The notes: generated by a model not told the origin, from the sequence alone. A DNA stretch of 64,000 nucleotides from CAIWHR01 sp039931775 (GCA_039931775.1 JBDTRG010000129.1:1-64000), one strand, 5' to 3'. Shown: positions 34,696-44,173, counted from the first letter of the stretch. A program made the numbers and translations.

Positions 34696-37600
34696 TCGCG
34701 TCGCTGATCCGCTGGTCGGTCGCGAACCGGTTCCTGGTGCTGCTGGCCGCGGTCGCGGTCGCCGTCGCCGGCGTGTGGGCGGTGCGCTCGACGCCGCTCG
34801 ACGCGATCCCCGACCTGTCGGATACGCAGGTGATCATCCGCACGACGTTTCCGGGCCAGGCGCCGCAGATCGTCGAGGATCAGGTCACGTTTCCGCTGAC
34901 CACGACGATGCTCTCGGTGCCCGGCGCGAAGGCGGTGCGCGGCTACTCGTTTTTCGGCGACTCGTTCGTCTACGTGCTGTTCGAGGACGGCACCGACCAG
35001 TATTGGGCGCGCTCGAGGGTGCTCGAGTACTTGAACCAGGTGCAGGGACGGCTGCCTGCCGCGGCGATCCCGTCGCTGGGTCCGGACGCGACCGGGGTCG
35101 GCTGGATCTACGAGTACGCGCTCGTCGACCGAAGCGGCACGCACGATCTCGCGCAACTGCGAGCGCTGCAGGACTGGTTCCTCAAGTACGAGCTCAAGGC
35201 GCTGCCCAATGTCGCCGAGGTCGCGACGGTCGGCGGCATGGTGCGCCAGTACCAGGTCGTCGTCGATCCGGCACGTCTCAAGGCCTACAACCTTCCGCTG
35301 GCCAAGGTCGTCGCGGCGATCCGCGGCGCCAACCAGGAGGCGGGCGGATCGGTGCTCGAGCTCGCCGAGGCCGAGTACATGGTTCGAACGCGCGGCTACC
35401 TGAAGTCGCTCGACGACTTCCGCACGATTCCGCTTCAGGTGTCCGAGAGTGGCACGCCGGTGCTGCTGAAGGACGTCGCGCGCGTGCAGCTCGGCCCCGA
35501 AATGCGCCGCGGCATCGCCGAGCTCGACGGCGAGGGCGAAGTGGTCGGCGGCATCGTCGTGCTGCGGTCGGGCAAGAATGCGTGGGAGACGATCCAGGCG
35601 GTCAAGGCGCGGCTCGCCGAGCTCAAGCCGGGACTTCCCGCGGGCGTCGAGCTCATCACCGTTTACGATCGGTCGGCGCTGATCGAGCGGGCGGTCGACC
35701 ACCTGCGAGGCAAGCTCGTCGAGGAGTTCGCCGTCGTCGCGCTCGTGTGCCTCGCGTTCCTGCTGCACCTGCGCTCAGCGCTGGTCGCGGTCGTGTCGCT
35801 GCCGCTCGGCGTACTGGCGGCCTTCATCGTCATGCGCGTGCAGGGCGTCAACGCGAACATCATGTCGCTCGGAGGCATCGCGATCGCGATCGGCGCGATG
35901 GTCGACGCGGCGATCGTGATGGTCGAGAACGCGCACAAGAAGCTCGAGGCGTGGAAGCACGAGCACGGCGTGGATCCGGCGGGCGACGAGCGCTGGCAGG
36001 TGATCGCCGCGGCGTCGATCGAGGTCGGGCCGGCGCTCTTCTTCAGCCTCATCATCATCACGCTGTCGTTCGTGCCGGTCTTCACGCTGGAAGCACAGGA
36101 GGGCCGGCTGTTCGCGCCGCTCGCCTATACGAAGACCTACGCGATGGCGGCGGCGGCGGGGCTCGCCGTGACGCTCGTCCCGGTGCTGATGGGGTACTTC
36201 GTGCGCGGCCGCATCCCCGCGGAGCAAGCGAATCCTCTGAACCGCTGGCTGATCGCCGCTTACCGTCCGCTGCTCGGTGCCGCGCTCGCCTGGCCGAAGG
36301 CGACGCTAACCGTCGCGGCGCTGGCGCTCGCGGCGACCGCATGGCCCGTGCTGCAACTGGGCGGCGAGTTCATGCCGCCGATGGACGAGGGCGACCTCCT
36401 GTACATGCCGACCGCGCTGCCCGGATTGTCGGCCGGCAAGGCGGGGGAGCTCCTGCAGCAGACCGACCGGTTGATCAAGGCCGTTCCCGAGGTCGCGCGC
36501 GTGTTCGGCAAGGTGGGCCGCGCCGAAACGGCGACCGACCCCGCGCCGATGGAGATGATCGAGACCACGATCCAGTTCAAGCCGAAAGCGCAGTGGCGTT
36601 CCGGCATGACGACGGCGAAACTCGTCGAGGAGCTCGACCGCTCGGTACAGGTCCCCGGCCTGTCGAACGTCTGGGTGCCGCCGATCAGGAATCGCATCGA
36701 CATGCTGGCGACCGGGATCAAGAGCCCCATCGGGATCAAGGTGTCCGGGCCCGACCTCGCGGAGATCGACCGCACGACACAGGCGATCGAGCGGGCGGTG
36801 AAAGGAGTCGCCGGTGTCACGTCGGCCCTGGCCGAACGTCTCGAGGGCGGCCGCTATCTCGACATCGTCATCGACCGCGCGGCGGCAGCGCGCTACGGGC
36901 TCAACGTCATGGACGTGCAGCAGATGATCGGCGCGGCCGTCGGGGGCGAGAACATCGGCGAAACCGTCGAAGGCCTGGCCCGCTTCCCGATCAGCGTCCG
37001 CTATCCGCGCGAGCTGCGCGACTCGGTCGACGCGCTGCGGATGCTGCCGCTCGTCACCGAGCGCGGCGCGCAACTGCCTCTTTCCGCGATCGCCAGCGTG
37101 CGGATCGTCGAGGGCCCGCCGATGCTGAAGAGCGAGAACGCGCGCCTGTCGGGATGGGTGTACGTCGACGTGCGCGGCCGCGACCTCGTGTCGGTCGTCA
37201 ACGACGCGAAGCGGGCCGTTGCCCGCAACGTGAAGCTGCCTCCCGGCTACTCAATTTCCTGGTCGGGACAGTTCGAGTATCTCGAGCGTGCGAAGGCGCG
37301 TCTCGCTTACGTCGTTCCGGCGACCCTCGCGGTGATCTTCGTGCTGCTCTACCTCGCGTTTCGCCGGATCGACGAGGCATTGCTGATCATGCTTGCGGTG
37401 CCGTTCGCACTCGTCGGCGGGTACTGGCTCCTGTGGCTGCTGGGCTACGCGACATCGGTGGCGACCGCGGTCGGGTTCATCGCGCTCGCGGGTGTGGCCG
37501 CCGAATTCGGGGTCGTGATGCTCCTCTACCTGCGCCAAGCGTGGGAGGCGCGCCTGGCGCGCGGCGAGAAGCCGTCGCGCGCGGTGCTGCATGACGCGAT

Positions 37601-37817
37601 CGTCGAAGGCGCGGTCCTCCGCGTTCGGCCGAAGGCGATGACCGTCGCCGTCATCATGGCCGGCCTGCTTCCGATCATGGTGAGCGACGGGACGGGCGCG
37701 GAGATCATGCAGCGCATCGCGGCGCCGATGGTCGGCGGAATGATCACCGCGCCGCTCCTGTCGATGCTCGTGATTCCCGCAGCGTATTTTCTGTTGCGCC
37801 GCCGGGGGTTCGCCTGA
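34692..37817 (+). CDS. cusA: Heavy-metal RND efflux pump CusA/CzcA
   Basis: 1041 residues, normal length, starting at GTG 34692 (4-bp overlap with cusB). The family pattern is complete: SLIRWSVANRFLVLLAAVAV, DLSDTQVIIRTTFPGQAP, GGIAIAIGAMVDAAIVMVEN (the RND proton-relay helix) and the repeat half with SWSGQFEYLERAKARL and VGFIALAGVAAEFGVVML. Met-rich pairs (APMEMIE) are consistent with soft-metal Cu(I)/Ag(I) transport. It exports metal from the periplasm or inner membrane through the CusB and CusC-like partners. With these it forms one operon. Confidence 0.93.
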   Translation: MIASLIRWSVANRFLVLLAAVAVAVAGVWAVRSTPLDAIPDLSDTQVIIRTTFPGQAPQIVEDQVTFPLTTTMLSVPGAKAVRGYSFFGDSFVYVLFEDGTDQYWARSRVLEYLNQVQGRLPAAAIPSLGPDATGVGWIYEYALVDRSGTHDLAQLRALQDWFLKYELKALPNVAEVATVGGMVRQYQVVVDPARLKAYNLPLAKVVAAIRGANQEAGGSVLELAEAEYMVRTRGYLKSLDDFRTIPLQVSESGTPVLLKDVARVQLGPEMRRGIAELDGEGEVVGGIVVLRSGKNAWETIQAVKARLAELKPGLPAGVELITVYDRSALIERAVDHLRGKLVEEFAVVALVCLAFLLHLRSALVAVVSLPLGVLAAFIVMRVQGVNANIMSLGGIAIAIGAMVDAAIVMVENAHKKLEAWKHEHGVDPAGDERWQVIAAASIEVGPALFFSLIIITLSFVPVFTLEAQEGRLFAPLAYTKTYAMAAAAGLAVTLVPVLMGYFVRGRIPAEQANPLNRWLIAAYRPLLGAALAWPKATLTVAALALAATAWPVLQLGGEFMPPMDEGDLLYMPTALPGLSAGKAGELLQQTDRLIKAVPEVARVFGKVGRAETATDPAPMEMIETTIQFKPKAQWRSGMTTAKLVEELDRSVQVPGLSNVWVPPIRNRIDMLATGIKSPIGIKVSGPDLAEIDRTTQAIERAVKGVAGVTSALAERLEGGRYLDIVIDRAAAARYGLNVMDVQQMIGAAVGGENIGETVEGLARFPISVRYPRELRDSVDALRMLPLVTERGAQLPLSAIASVRIVEGPPMLKSENARLSGWVYVDVRGRDLVSVVNDAKRAVARNVKLPPGYSISWSGQFEYLERAKARLAYVVPATLAVIFVLLYLAFRRIDEALLIMLAVPFALVGGYWLLWLLGYATSVATAVGFIALAGVAAEFGVVMLLYLRQAWEARLARGEKPSRAVLHDAIVEGAVLRVRPKAMTVAVIMAGLLPIMVSDGTGAEIMQRIAAPMVGGMITAPLLSMLVIPAAYFLLRRRGFA

Positions 37818-37844
37818 CGACGCATGCAGGGCGCTACCCGCGAG

Positions 37845-38594
37845 TCAGAACAGCGATTCCTGCTCGGGCGGCTGCGCAGGTGGGTCGTCCTCGACCGTCT
37901 CGCGCGTCGCTTTCGCGACCGCCTCGATCAGCGACGCATCGTCGTTGCGCACATTGTTGACCCGCGCTGACACCGGGTGGTAGGCCATCGCGGACGACTG
38001 ATAGGGCGCGATCAGGTCGGCGACCTCCCCGTTGGCGGGATCGAGCCAGCGCGCGTAGTGCTCGGGTGGCACGATGACGGGCATCCGGTCGTGGACGGGC
38101 AGTAACAGCGAGTTCGCATCGATCGTCACGATCGTGCAGGAATCCAGCACGTCGTCGTCCTCGCTGCGCCACCGCTCGTAGAGTCCGGCAAATCCGAAGA
38201 GCGACCCGTCCGCCATCCCGATGTGCTGAGGCGCTCGTCGCGCAGGACCGGCGTCGGCCGCATCCCGCGGAATTGCCATCCACTCGTAGAAGCCGTCGGC
38301 CGGCAGCAGGCAGCGATGGCGCCGATAGGCCGTGCGGAACGATGGTTTCTCGGCGATGGTCTCGCCGCGCGCGTTGATCATCCGCGCGCCGATCGACGGG
38401 TCCTTCGCCCAGCGCGGGACGAGGCCCCAGCGCATCCACACGAGTTCGCGCTTTCCTTCGCCGCCGACCCGAACGATGGGGACGTCGGTCGTCGGTGCGA
38501 TGTTGTAGCGCGCGGCGACGTCAGGCGGATCCGCGAGGCCGAATATCAGCGCGATCGCCGCGGGGTTGCTGTGCAGTTCGTAGCGTCCGCACAT
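37845..38594 (-). CDS. SOS response-associated peptidase (YedK/HMCES family)
   Basis: 249 residues. It begins with MCGRYELH; Cys2 becomes N-terminal after Met removal and forms the thiazolidine link to abasic DNA. MINARGETIAEKPSFRTAYR gives the active-site Asn and Glu, and CLLPADGFYEW and a late PVHDRMPVIV complete the family pattern. HMCES/YedK proteins shield abasic sites in single-stranded DNA. Start ATG 38594 is 2 bp after the stop of the upstream minus-strand gene, so the two are probably co-translated. Confidence 0.92.
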   Translation of the reverse strand: MCGRYELHSNPAAIALIFGLADPPDVAARYNIAPTTDVPIVRVGGEGKRELVWMRWGLVPRWAKDPSIGARMINARGETIAEKPSFRTAYRRHRCLLPADGFYEWMAIPRDAADAGPARRAPQHIGMADGSLFGFAGLYERWRSEDDDVLDSCTIVTIDANSLLLPVHDRMPVIVPPEHYARWLDPANGEVADLIAPYQSSAMAYHPVSARVNNVRNDDASLIEAVAKATRETVEDDPPAQPPEQESLF

Positions 38595-38596
38595 CG

Positions 38597-39271
38597 TCAG
38601 TCGAGCGCCTGGGGCTCGCCCGGCAGACCCGCGAACGACGTGGTGCCGGGCGCGGCCAACGACAGCACTCGCCGCGCGGTTTTCGCGACCTGAAGCGTGT
38701 CCCAGTACGCGTACGCGCCGACCGCCGCGGCGCCCGCCAGGGGCACCCAGCGGCTCGCCGACGTGCCGGCGAGCCGCTGGGCGACGGTCACGCCCAGCGT
38801 GCCCAGCGTGCTCGTCAACGCGGTCGACGAAAGTTGCCGCACCAGCGCGCGCTCGCCGGCGCGGACGACCACGTCGCGCACGACGTGGCTCGCCATGTGG
38901 CGGAACAGGCAATACAGCATGTGCGTCGCCGTGAGTTCGGCGGTACGTCCGTGCAAGGCGAAGATATCCGCGACCATCTGCCGCTGAATTTTCCAGATCA
39001 GATAGAGGTCCGGCAGCACCGTCAGCATCCCGATCGGTCCGGGCGGAAGGGCGAGCGATCCCGACAGCATGGCCGCATTGCGCGCAGCGACCCTGGCGAC
39101 CCGGTCCGCGGCGGCGGCCGGATCATCCGACGCGCGCGTACGCGGCGCCGGAACCTGCGTGACGATGCGCTCGATGACGCCGGTTACCGCGTGCAACGGG
39201 GGATTGCCGTTCGCGGGAATCGGAGGTCCTGATCGGTCCATGGCGGGGGGCGGCATCGCTGCGTCCGGCAT
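38597..39271 (-). CDS. EcsC-like uncharacterised protein
   Basis: 224 residues. After a Pro-rich N-terminus the region GSLALPPGPIGMLTVLPDLY with WKIQRQMVADIFALHG matches the EcsC-like pattern (glycine-rich stretch, then a Gln/Met helix). Small amphipathic helices follow (GTLGVTVAQRLAGTSASRWV). No signal peptide is seen. EcsC-type proteins have no firmly assigned molecular role. It lies directly ahead of the YedK gene with a 2-bp gap. Confidence in the family name is moderate. Confidence 0.6.
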   Translation of the reverse strand: MPDAAMPPPAMDRSGPPIPANGNPPLHAVTGVIERIVTQVPAPRTRASDDPAAAADRVARVAARNAAMLSGSLALPPGPIGMLTVLPDLYLIWKIQRQMVADIFALHGRTAELTATHMLYCLFRHMASHVVRDVVVRAGERALVRQLSSTALTSTLGTLGVTVAQRLAGTSASRWVPLAGAAAVGAYAYWDTLQVAKTARRVLSLAAPGTTSFAGLPGEPQALD

Positions 39272-39399
39272 CCTCGGTCAACGGGGCAAGCTTATCCCCT
39301 GCCGAGCCTTCGTGTCGACGGCCGGCATGGCGCCGGATCGGTCGCTACAATGCGTGGTCCGGCCAACGCCTTCGTGCAGCGGGCAGGACGAGAGGAACG

Positions 39400-39924
39400 A
39401 TGCGCACATTCGGATTTGCCGGCTGGTCCGGCAGCGGCAAGACGACGTTGATCGAGCAGGTCGTGCCGCGCCTCGTCGCGCGCGGGATCAGGGTTTCGTT
39501 GATCAAGCACGCGCACGACCGTTTCGATTTCGATCAGCCCGGCAAGGATTCGTACCGGCACCGGGAAGCCGGCTGCACCGAGGTCCTGGTCTCTTCGCGC
39601 ACCCGATGGGCGATGATCCACGAACTGCGTGGCGAACCCGAACTCGCGCTCGACGAGGCACTCGCGCGGCTTTCACCGTGCGATATTGCGCTCGTTGAGG
39701 GCTACAAGGCATCGCCGATTCCGAAGATGGAAATCTGGCGCCCGCAGGTGGGGAAGCCGTTGCTGCATCCGCACGACCCCCACATCGTCGCCCTGGCCAC
39801 CGACCGTCCGGCCGAGCTGCCGGAAACGAGCCGGGGGCGCTTGCCGGTTTTCGATTTGGGCGATGCTGATGCGATCGCAACGTTCGTTGCGGATTACGCT
39901 ACCGCCGGTCGGTTCGCTGATTGA
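39400..39924 (+). CDS. mobB: Molybdopterin-guanine dinucleotide biosynthesis protein B
   Basis: 174 residues with a P-loop at the N-terminus (GFAGWSGSGKTTLIEQVVPRL). SLIKHAHDRFDFDQPGKDSYR and the late DIALVEGYK block are characteristic of MobB. MobB is a GTP-binding helper that assists MobA in attaching GMP to molybdopterin. moaD and moaE lie 0.9 kb downstream, beyond an outer-membrane protein gene; moeA, a frequent neighbour, is absent here. Confidence 0.92.
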   Translation: MRTFGFAGWSGSGKTTLIEQVVPRLVARGIRVSLIKHAHDRFDFDQPGKDSYRHREAGCTEVLVSSRTRWAMIHELRGEPELALDEALARLSPCDIALVEGYKASPIPKMEIWRPQVGKPLLHPHDPHIVALATDRPAELPETSRGRLPVFDLGDADAIATFVADYATAGRFAD

Positions 39925-39931
39925 CTTCACC

Positions 39932-39946
39932 CTACGCGTCGCGTAG
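39932..39946. promoter_or_regulatory. 15-bp palindrome after mobB
   Basis: CTACGCG-T-CGCGTAG is a perfect 7-bp inverted repeat about one base, 7 bp after the mobB stop. A loop of one base cannot close, so the effective hairpin is 6 bp with a 3-nt loop. No T-run follows. It could be a weak terminator or a protein site; no function is assigned. Confidence 0.25.
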
Positions 39947-40056
39947 CTTGAACTCGACGGAGTCCGCGTTGCCCAATCGGGACTCGGTCGCGGGTGGTAG
40001 TGCCAGTCCGCGCGTTTGCCGATCCGGGGTTCCCGCTGTCGCTACTGTTGGAAACG

Positions 40057-40743
40057 ATGAAAATTCAAAGTATTGCATCGTTTATCTCGATTCCACTTGC
40101 ACTTGGCCTGACCGGTCCGGTGCAGGCAGAGGATCGACCCGATGCGCCCGCCATGGGATTCTACGGCGGCGTCTCCATGCGGGAGGGCGCCCGCGACGGC
40201 CCAGGACTGACCTTTGGCAATATGACCTCGGTCTGGAACCGCTTCGTCGCCCCGACGGCCGACGATACGTCGCCGCGGTCCCTGCTTTACGGCGGTTACC
40301 GCTTCAGCAACGACGTCGCCGTCGAGGCATCCTTCAACTCGCTGGACAAGTACGCGCTGAAGCCCGCCGACGCGGTGGTGGGTGCCCGCGCTGTCGGTCT
40401 CAACTTCGGATCCGGTAACGGCATCGGCGATGTGACCAACCGTGCGTGGAACCTGGACGTATTCACGAGCTGGCGCTTCTATCATGCATTCGCGCTCTAT
40501 GGCCGCCTCGGGTACAGCCAGATCGAGTCGGCGCCGGTGCTCGCCGGCGCGACGTCGGCGTCGACCGACGTCCGCCGTCTGCGGGATGGCGTCAACTATG
40601 GCCTCGGCGTGCGCTACGACATGAACTCCGCGCTGGGCCTGCGGCTCGAGTACGGCCGCTTCGGCCGGTTCGCAGGCGAAGTCGGCTCCGGGCTATTGCC
40701 CGAGAGCGACCAGGTCACCTTCGGCGTCCAGTTCCGCTTCTGA
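40057..40743 (+). CDS. Small outer-membrane beta-barrel protein (OmpA-like)
   Basis: 228 residues with a signal peptide (SIASFISIPLALGLTGPVQA). Alternating strands follow: FYGGVSMREG, LLYGGYRFSNDVAVEASFN, AFALYGRLGYSQIESAPV, LGLRLEYGRFGRF. The chain ends QFRF, the aromatic C-terminus recognised by the BAM complex. This suits an 8-stranded OmpA/OmpW-like barrel without a periplasmic peptidoglycan domain. The gene splits the molybdopterin genes mobB and moaD. Confidence 0.8.
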   Translation: MKIQSIASFISIPLALGLTGPVQAEDRPDAPAMGFYGGVSMREGARDGPGLTFGNMTSVWNRFVAPTADDTSPRSLLYGGYRFSNDVAVEASFNSLDKYALKPADAVVGARAVGLNFGSGNGIGDVTNRAWNLDVFTSWRFYHAFALYGRLGYSQIESAPVLAGATSASTDVRRLRDGVNYGLGVRYDMNSALGLRLEYGRFGRFAGEVGSGLLPESDQVTFGVQFRF

Positions 40744-40829
40744 CCGGCAGACTCCGGCCCCCGGGGACAAACGGCGGTAAACTTCGCGCAGCTGCCTCCG
40801 GGCGTTTCGCGTGCCCGTTGCGATCCCCG

Positions 40830-41105
40830 ATGCGTGACGTCGAACCCAACACCCTTTCCCTCGTCTATCTCGCCCGGTTGCGCGAAGCCTTCGGCGCATC
40901 GTCGGAACGCATCGCGCTTCCGGCAGGCGTGACAACGGTCGCGGCACTGCGCGCATTTCTCGCGGCGCGTGGGGGCGCCTGGGCCGCCGAACTCGCCCCT
41001 GGACGAGCCGTCCGGATCGCGGTCAATCACGAAATCGCCGCGCCGGACGCTCCGGTGCGCCCGGGTGACGAAATCGCACTCTTTCCTCCGGTCACCGGCG
41101 GCTGA
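40830..41105 (+). CDS. moaD: Molybdopterin synthase sulfur-carrier subunit
   Basis: 91 residues from ATG 40830; the longer open frame upstream runs into the barrel gene. The ubiquitin-like fold is seen in LVYLARLREAFGASSERIAL, and the chain ends with VTGG, whose terminal Gly-Gly becomes the thiocarboxylate that donates sulfur to precursor Z in the MoaE complex. moaE begins 14 bp downstream. Confidence 0.92.
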   Translation: MRDVEPNTLSLVYLARLREAFGASSERIALPAGVTTVAALRAFLAARGGAWAAELAPGRAVRIAVNHEIAAPDAPVRPGDEIALFPPVTGG

Positions 41106-41119
41106 GGCCGCGCACATCG

Positions 41120-41593
41120 ATGCCCGTCCGCGTTCAAACCGAGGATTTCGACGTCGCGCGCGAGCTCGATGCGCTGCGCGCAGGGGATCGCGCGGTCGGC
41201 GCTGTTGCCGCGTTCATCGGCACGGTGCGCGATGTCAACCTCGACGCGCGCGTCGCGTCGATGACGCTCGAGCACTATCCGGGGATGACCGAGAAGGCGC
41301 TGGCCGCAATCGTCGACGCGGCGAAATCGCGGTGGGATATCGTCGATGCGCTGGTGATTCATCGTGTCGGGGCGCTCGCGCCTGCCGATCAGATCGTACT
41401 CGTCGGCGTGACCAGCGCGCACCGCGGCGAAGCCTTCGCTGCGTGCGAGTTCATCATCGACTACCTGAAGACGCGGGCGCCGCTGTGGAAGAAGGAGGAA
41501 ACCGCGGAGGGGGCGCGATGGGTCGATGCGCGCGCGACCGACGACGAGGCCGCCGCGCGGTGGCAGCTTCCGCAGCGCGAGCGCACGGATTGA
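41120..41593 (+). CDS. moaE: Molybdopterin synthase catalytic subunit
   Basis: 157 residues of normal MoaE length. Motifs include AVAAFIGTVRDVN, LEHYPGMTEKAL, HRVGALAPADQIVLVGVTSAHR and the Lys-containing block DYLKTRAPLWKKEE that binds the MoaD tail and substrate. Together with MoaD it makes molybdopterin from cPMP. It follows moaD by 14 bp. Confidence 0.95.
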   Translation: MPVRVQTEDFDVARELDALRAGDRAVGAVAAFIGTVRDVNLDARVASMTLEHYPGMTEKALAAIVDAAKSRWDIVDALVIHRVGALAPADQIVLVGVTSAHRGEAFAACEFIIDYLKTRAPLWKKEETAEGARWVDARATDDEAAARWQLPQRERTD

Positions 41594-41634
41594 TCGCTTG
41601 ACCCCGCTCCGCTCGTCGGCTACCGTCGCTGGCC

Positions 41635-42561
41635 GTGACCGACGCCCTGCGCACCGCACTGATCGCGATCGACTGGGGAACCACGTCGGCGCGCGCGTAC
41701 CGCCTCGACCCGCGCGGTGCCGTGCTGGATTCGAGGGATGCCCCGCTCGGCATCCAGGCCGTTGCCGATCGGCAATGGGCCGGGGCACTCGACACGCTGC
41801 TGGGCGATTGGCGCGACATCGCGGTTCCCCGCATTGCCTGCGGGATGATCGGGAGCCGGCAAGGGTGGGTCGAAGCGCCGTATGTCCCATGCCCCTTTGA
41901 CCTTGCGGGGCTCGGCGGCGCGCTGACGCGCACACCCGGCGGCGAACTCGCGATCGTTCCGGGCGCGCGCTGCGTGGACGCCGGGGGCATTCCGGATGTC
42001 ATGCGCGGCGAGGAAACGCAAATCGCCGGCGCGCTTGCTACGTCCGAAGGCGCGATGCTCGCCGTGCTGCCGGGCACGCATAGCAAATGGGCGATCGTCG
42101 AGCGAGGGCAACTCTCGGCGTTCGCGACATTCATGACCGGCGAACTCTATGCGGTCCTGCTCGCGCACAGCATCCTGGGCCGGATGGCCGAGCGCGCCGC
42201 TTCCGCCGCGTTCGCGGGGCCGGCGTTCGCGCGCGGCGTCGCGCGCGGGCTTGGCGCGGGCGGTTTCTCACGCGTCATCTTCGGGGCGCGCACGCTGGCG
42301 CTGATGGGGGAGCTCGCGCCTCACGAGGTCCCGGACTGGCTCTCCGGCGCGTTGATCGGGCAGGAGATTCGCGCCGCGCGCGCGTTTGCGCACGAACGGG
42401 GTGTCGATGCCTTTGAGGTCACCGTGATTGGCGCCGATGCGATCGTCGCGCGGTATGCGAGCGCACTCGCGCAGGCGGGCGTGGTCGCGCGCGCCGGTCC
42501 CGCGGACGCCGCGGCCCGGGGTCTTTTCCAGATGGCCCGCCGCGCGGGCATCGCACACTGA
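41635..42561 (+). CDS. dgoK: 2-dehydro-3-deoxygalactonokinase
   Basis: 308 residues from GTG 41635. The N-terminal ATPase motif IAIDWGTTSARAYRLDPRG and CGMIGSRQGWVEAPYV, VLPGTHSKWAIVE and FMTGELYAVL match DgoK. It phosphorylates 2-keto-3-deoxygalactonate at C6 in D-galactonate (De Ley-Doudoroff) breakdown. The aldolase for its product begins 11 bp downstream. Neither galactonate dehydratase nor a transporter is in the window. Confidence 0.92.
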   Translation: MTDALRTALIAIDWGTTSARAYRLDPRGAVLDSRDAPLGIQAVADRQWAGALDTLLGDWRDIAVPRIACGMIGSRQGWVEAPYVPCPFDLAGLGGALTRTPGGELAIVPGARCVDAGGIPDVMRGEETQIAGALATSEGAMLAVLPGTHSKWAIVERGQLSAFATFMTGELYAVLLAHSILGRMAERAASAAFAGPAFARGVARGLGAGGFSRVIFGARTLALMGELAPHEVPDWLSGALIGQEIRAARAFAHERGVDAFEVTVIGADAIVARYASALAQAGVVARAGPADAAARGLFQMARRAGIAH

Positions 42562-42572
42562 GGGGTATCCGA

Positions 42573-43232
42573 ATGAGTCTTCCGCTTGCAGCCTATCTCG
42601 ACCCGTTGCCGTTTGTCGCGGTCCTGCGCGGCATCACGCCGGATGAAATTCCGTCGATCGGGTCGACCCTCGTCGCCAACGGTTTTCGCATCCTCGAAGT
42701 GCCGCTCAATTCACCGCGACCCTTCGACTCGATTCGCGCGCTGGCCGACGGATTCGGCGATCGCTGTCTCGTCGGCGCGGGGACGGTCGTCGACATTCCG
42801 GACGTCGCGAAGGTGAAGACGGCGGGAGGGCGACTCATCGTGATGCCGCACGGCGACGTTGCGGTCATCCGCGAGGCGAAGCGGCAGGGGCTCGTCTGCG
42901 TGCCGGGGGTGGCGACGCCGACCGAGGCGTTCGCAGCGCTTGCCGCCGGCGCGGACGGACTCAAGATGTTTCCGGCGGATCAGTTGTCGGCAGCTGCGCT
43001 CAAGGCCTGGCGCGCGGTACTGCCGAAGGAAACGCTGGTCTTCCCGGTCGGCGGAATCCGGCCTGAAGGGATGGCGCCGTATTGGGCTGCCGGCGCCAGC
43101 GGCTTCGGCACCGGCACGAACCTCTATGCTCCGGGCAGCACGGCGGCGGACGTCCACAAGTCCGCGTCCGCCTACGCGTTTGCGTTTCGCGCGCTTGCGG
43201 CCCGTCCGCTTCCCGCGGCGCCCAGGCGATGA
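42573..43232 (+). CDS. dgoA: 2-dehydro-3-deoxy-6-phosphogalactonate aldolase
   Basis: 219 residues of the KDPG/KDPGal class I aldolase family. FVAVLRGITPDE, VLEVPLNSPRPFDSI-like (ILEVPLNSPRPFDSIRALA), VGAGTVVDIPDV and DGLKMFPADQLS, with the Schiff-base Lys in LKMFPA, are visible. It splits 2-dehydro-3-deoxy-6-phosphogalactonate to pyruvate and glyceraldehyde 3-phosphate. The stop overlaps the sugar kinase start by 4 bp, so kinase, aldolase and kinase are one operon. Confidence 0.93.
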   Translation: MSLPLAAYLDPLPFVAVLRGITPDEIPSIGSTLVANGFRILEVPLNSPRPFDSIRALADGFGDRCLVGAGTVVDIPDVAKVKTAGGRLIVMPHGDVAVIREAKRQGLVCVPGVATPTEAFAALAAGADGLKMFPADQLSAAALKAWRAVLPKETLVFPVGGIRPEGMAPYWAAGASGFGTGTNLYAPGSTAADVHKSASAYAFAFRALAARPLPAAPRR

Positions 43233-44173
43233 CGAATCCGATGCAGGATTTGCCGGCCATCGTAGCGCTCGGTGAGCCGATGATCGAGTTCAATCAGGCG
43301 CGGGCCGACGCTCCGGAAGCCTACGTGCGCGGTTTTGGCGGCGACACGTCGAACATGGCGATCGCGGCTGCCCGGTTGGGCGCGTCCGTCGGATATGTCA
43401 CACGCGTCGGCGACGACGCGTTCGGCCGGATGTTGCTCGAATTGTGGGCGAAGGAAAATGTCGACGCGCGCGGTGTGGCGACAGACCCCTTTGCTCCGAC
43501 CGGCGTCTATTTCGTCACGCACGGATCGAACGGTCACGAATTCTCCTACCTTCGCGCGGGATCGGCGGCGTCGCGGATGGAGTTGGCGACGTTGCCACTG
43601 CCGGTGATCCGCGGTGCGCGCATCCTGCATCTATCCGGCATCAGCCAGGCGATCAGCGCCGGCGCCTGCGATGCCGCCTTCGCGGCGATCGACGCGGCAA
43701 AGGCGGGCGGCGCGCGCATCTCTTACGACCCCAACCTCCGCTTGAAGCTGTGGCCACTGCCGCGGGCACGCGCCGTCATCGTGGCAACTCTCGCTCTATG
43801 CGACTGGTTCCTCCCGAGCCTCGATGAAGCGCGGACGCTGTCCGGCGCGACCGAGCACGAGGCGATCATCGATTGGTGCCACGCACGCGGAGCGCCGATC
43901 GTCGCGCTCAAATGCGGACGCGACGGTACCGTGGTCTCCGATGGACGCCGCGTCGAGCGCGTTGCCGGTCATCGCGTGCACGCGGTCGACGCGACCGGCG
44001 CCGGCGACTGCTTCGACGGCGCGTTCGCCGCGCGCACGCTCGCTGGCGACGATCCGTTTGCCGCAGCACGCTACGCGAATGCATCGGCTGCGCTGGCGAC
44101 CATGGGGTTCGGCGCGGTGGCGCCGCTGCCGCGCGACGCCGCGGTCCGCGCGCAGTTGGGATCCGCCGCGTGA
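43229..44173 (+). CDS. kdgK: PfkB-family sugar kinase, probably 2-keto-3-deoxygluconate kinase
   Basis: 314 residues from ATG 43229. The PfkB signature pair is present: GFGGDTSNMAIAAARLGASV near the N-terminus and DATGAGDCFDGAFAAR near the C-terminus, with the catalytic Asp in GAGD. The N-terminal ALGEPMIEFNQ resembles KDG kinases. In this operon it probably phosphorylates 2-keto-3-deoxygluconate, letting the same aldolase branch handle both epimers; another sugar such as fructose or ribose cannot be excluded. Confidence 0.8.
   Translation: MTNPMQDLPAIVALGEPMIEFNQARADAPEAYVRGFGGDTSNMAIAAARLGASVGYVTRVGDDAFGRMLLELWAKENVDARGVATDPFAPTGVYFVTHGSNGHEFSYLRAGSAASRMELATLPLPVIRGARILHLSGISQAISAGACDAAFAAIDAAKAGGARISYDPNLRLKLWPLPRARAVIVATLALCDWFLPSLDEARTLSGATEHEAIIDWCHARGAPIVALKCGRDGTVVSDGRRVERVAGHRVHAVDATGAGDCFDGAFAARTLAGDDPFAAARYANASAALATMGFGAVAPLPRDAAVRAQLGSAA

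Noticed and set aside
33552..35768. Long minus-strand frame opposite cusB and cusA
   Set aside because: Antisense shadow with Arg/His-rich, domain-free translation.
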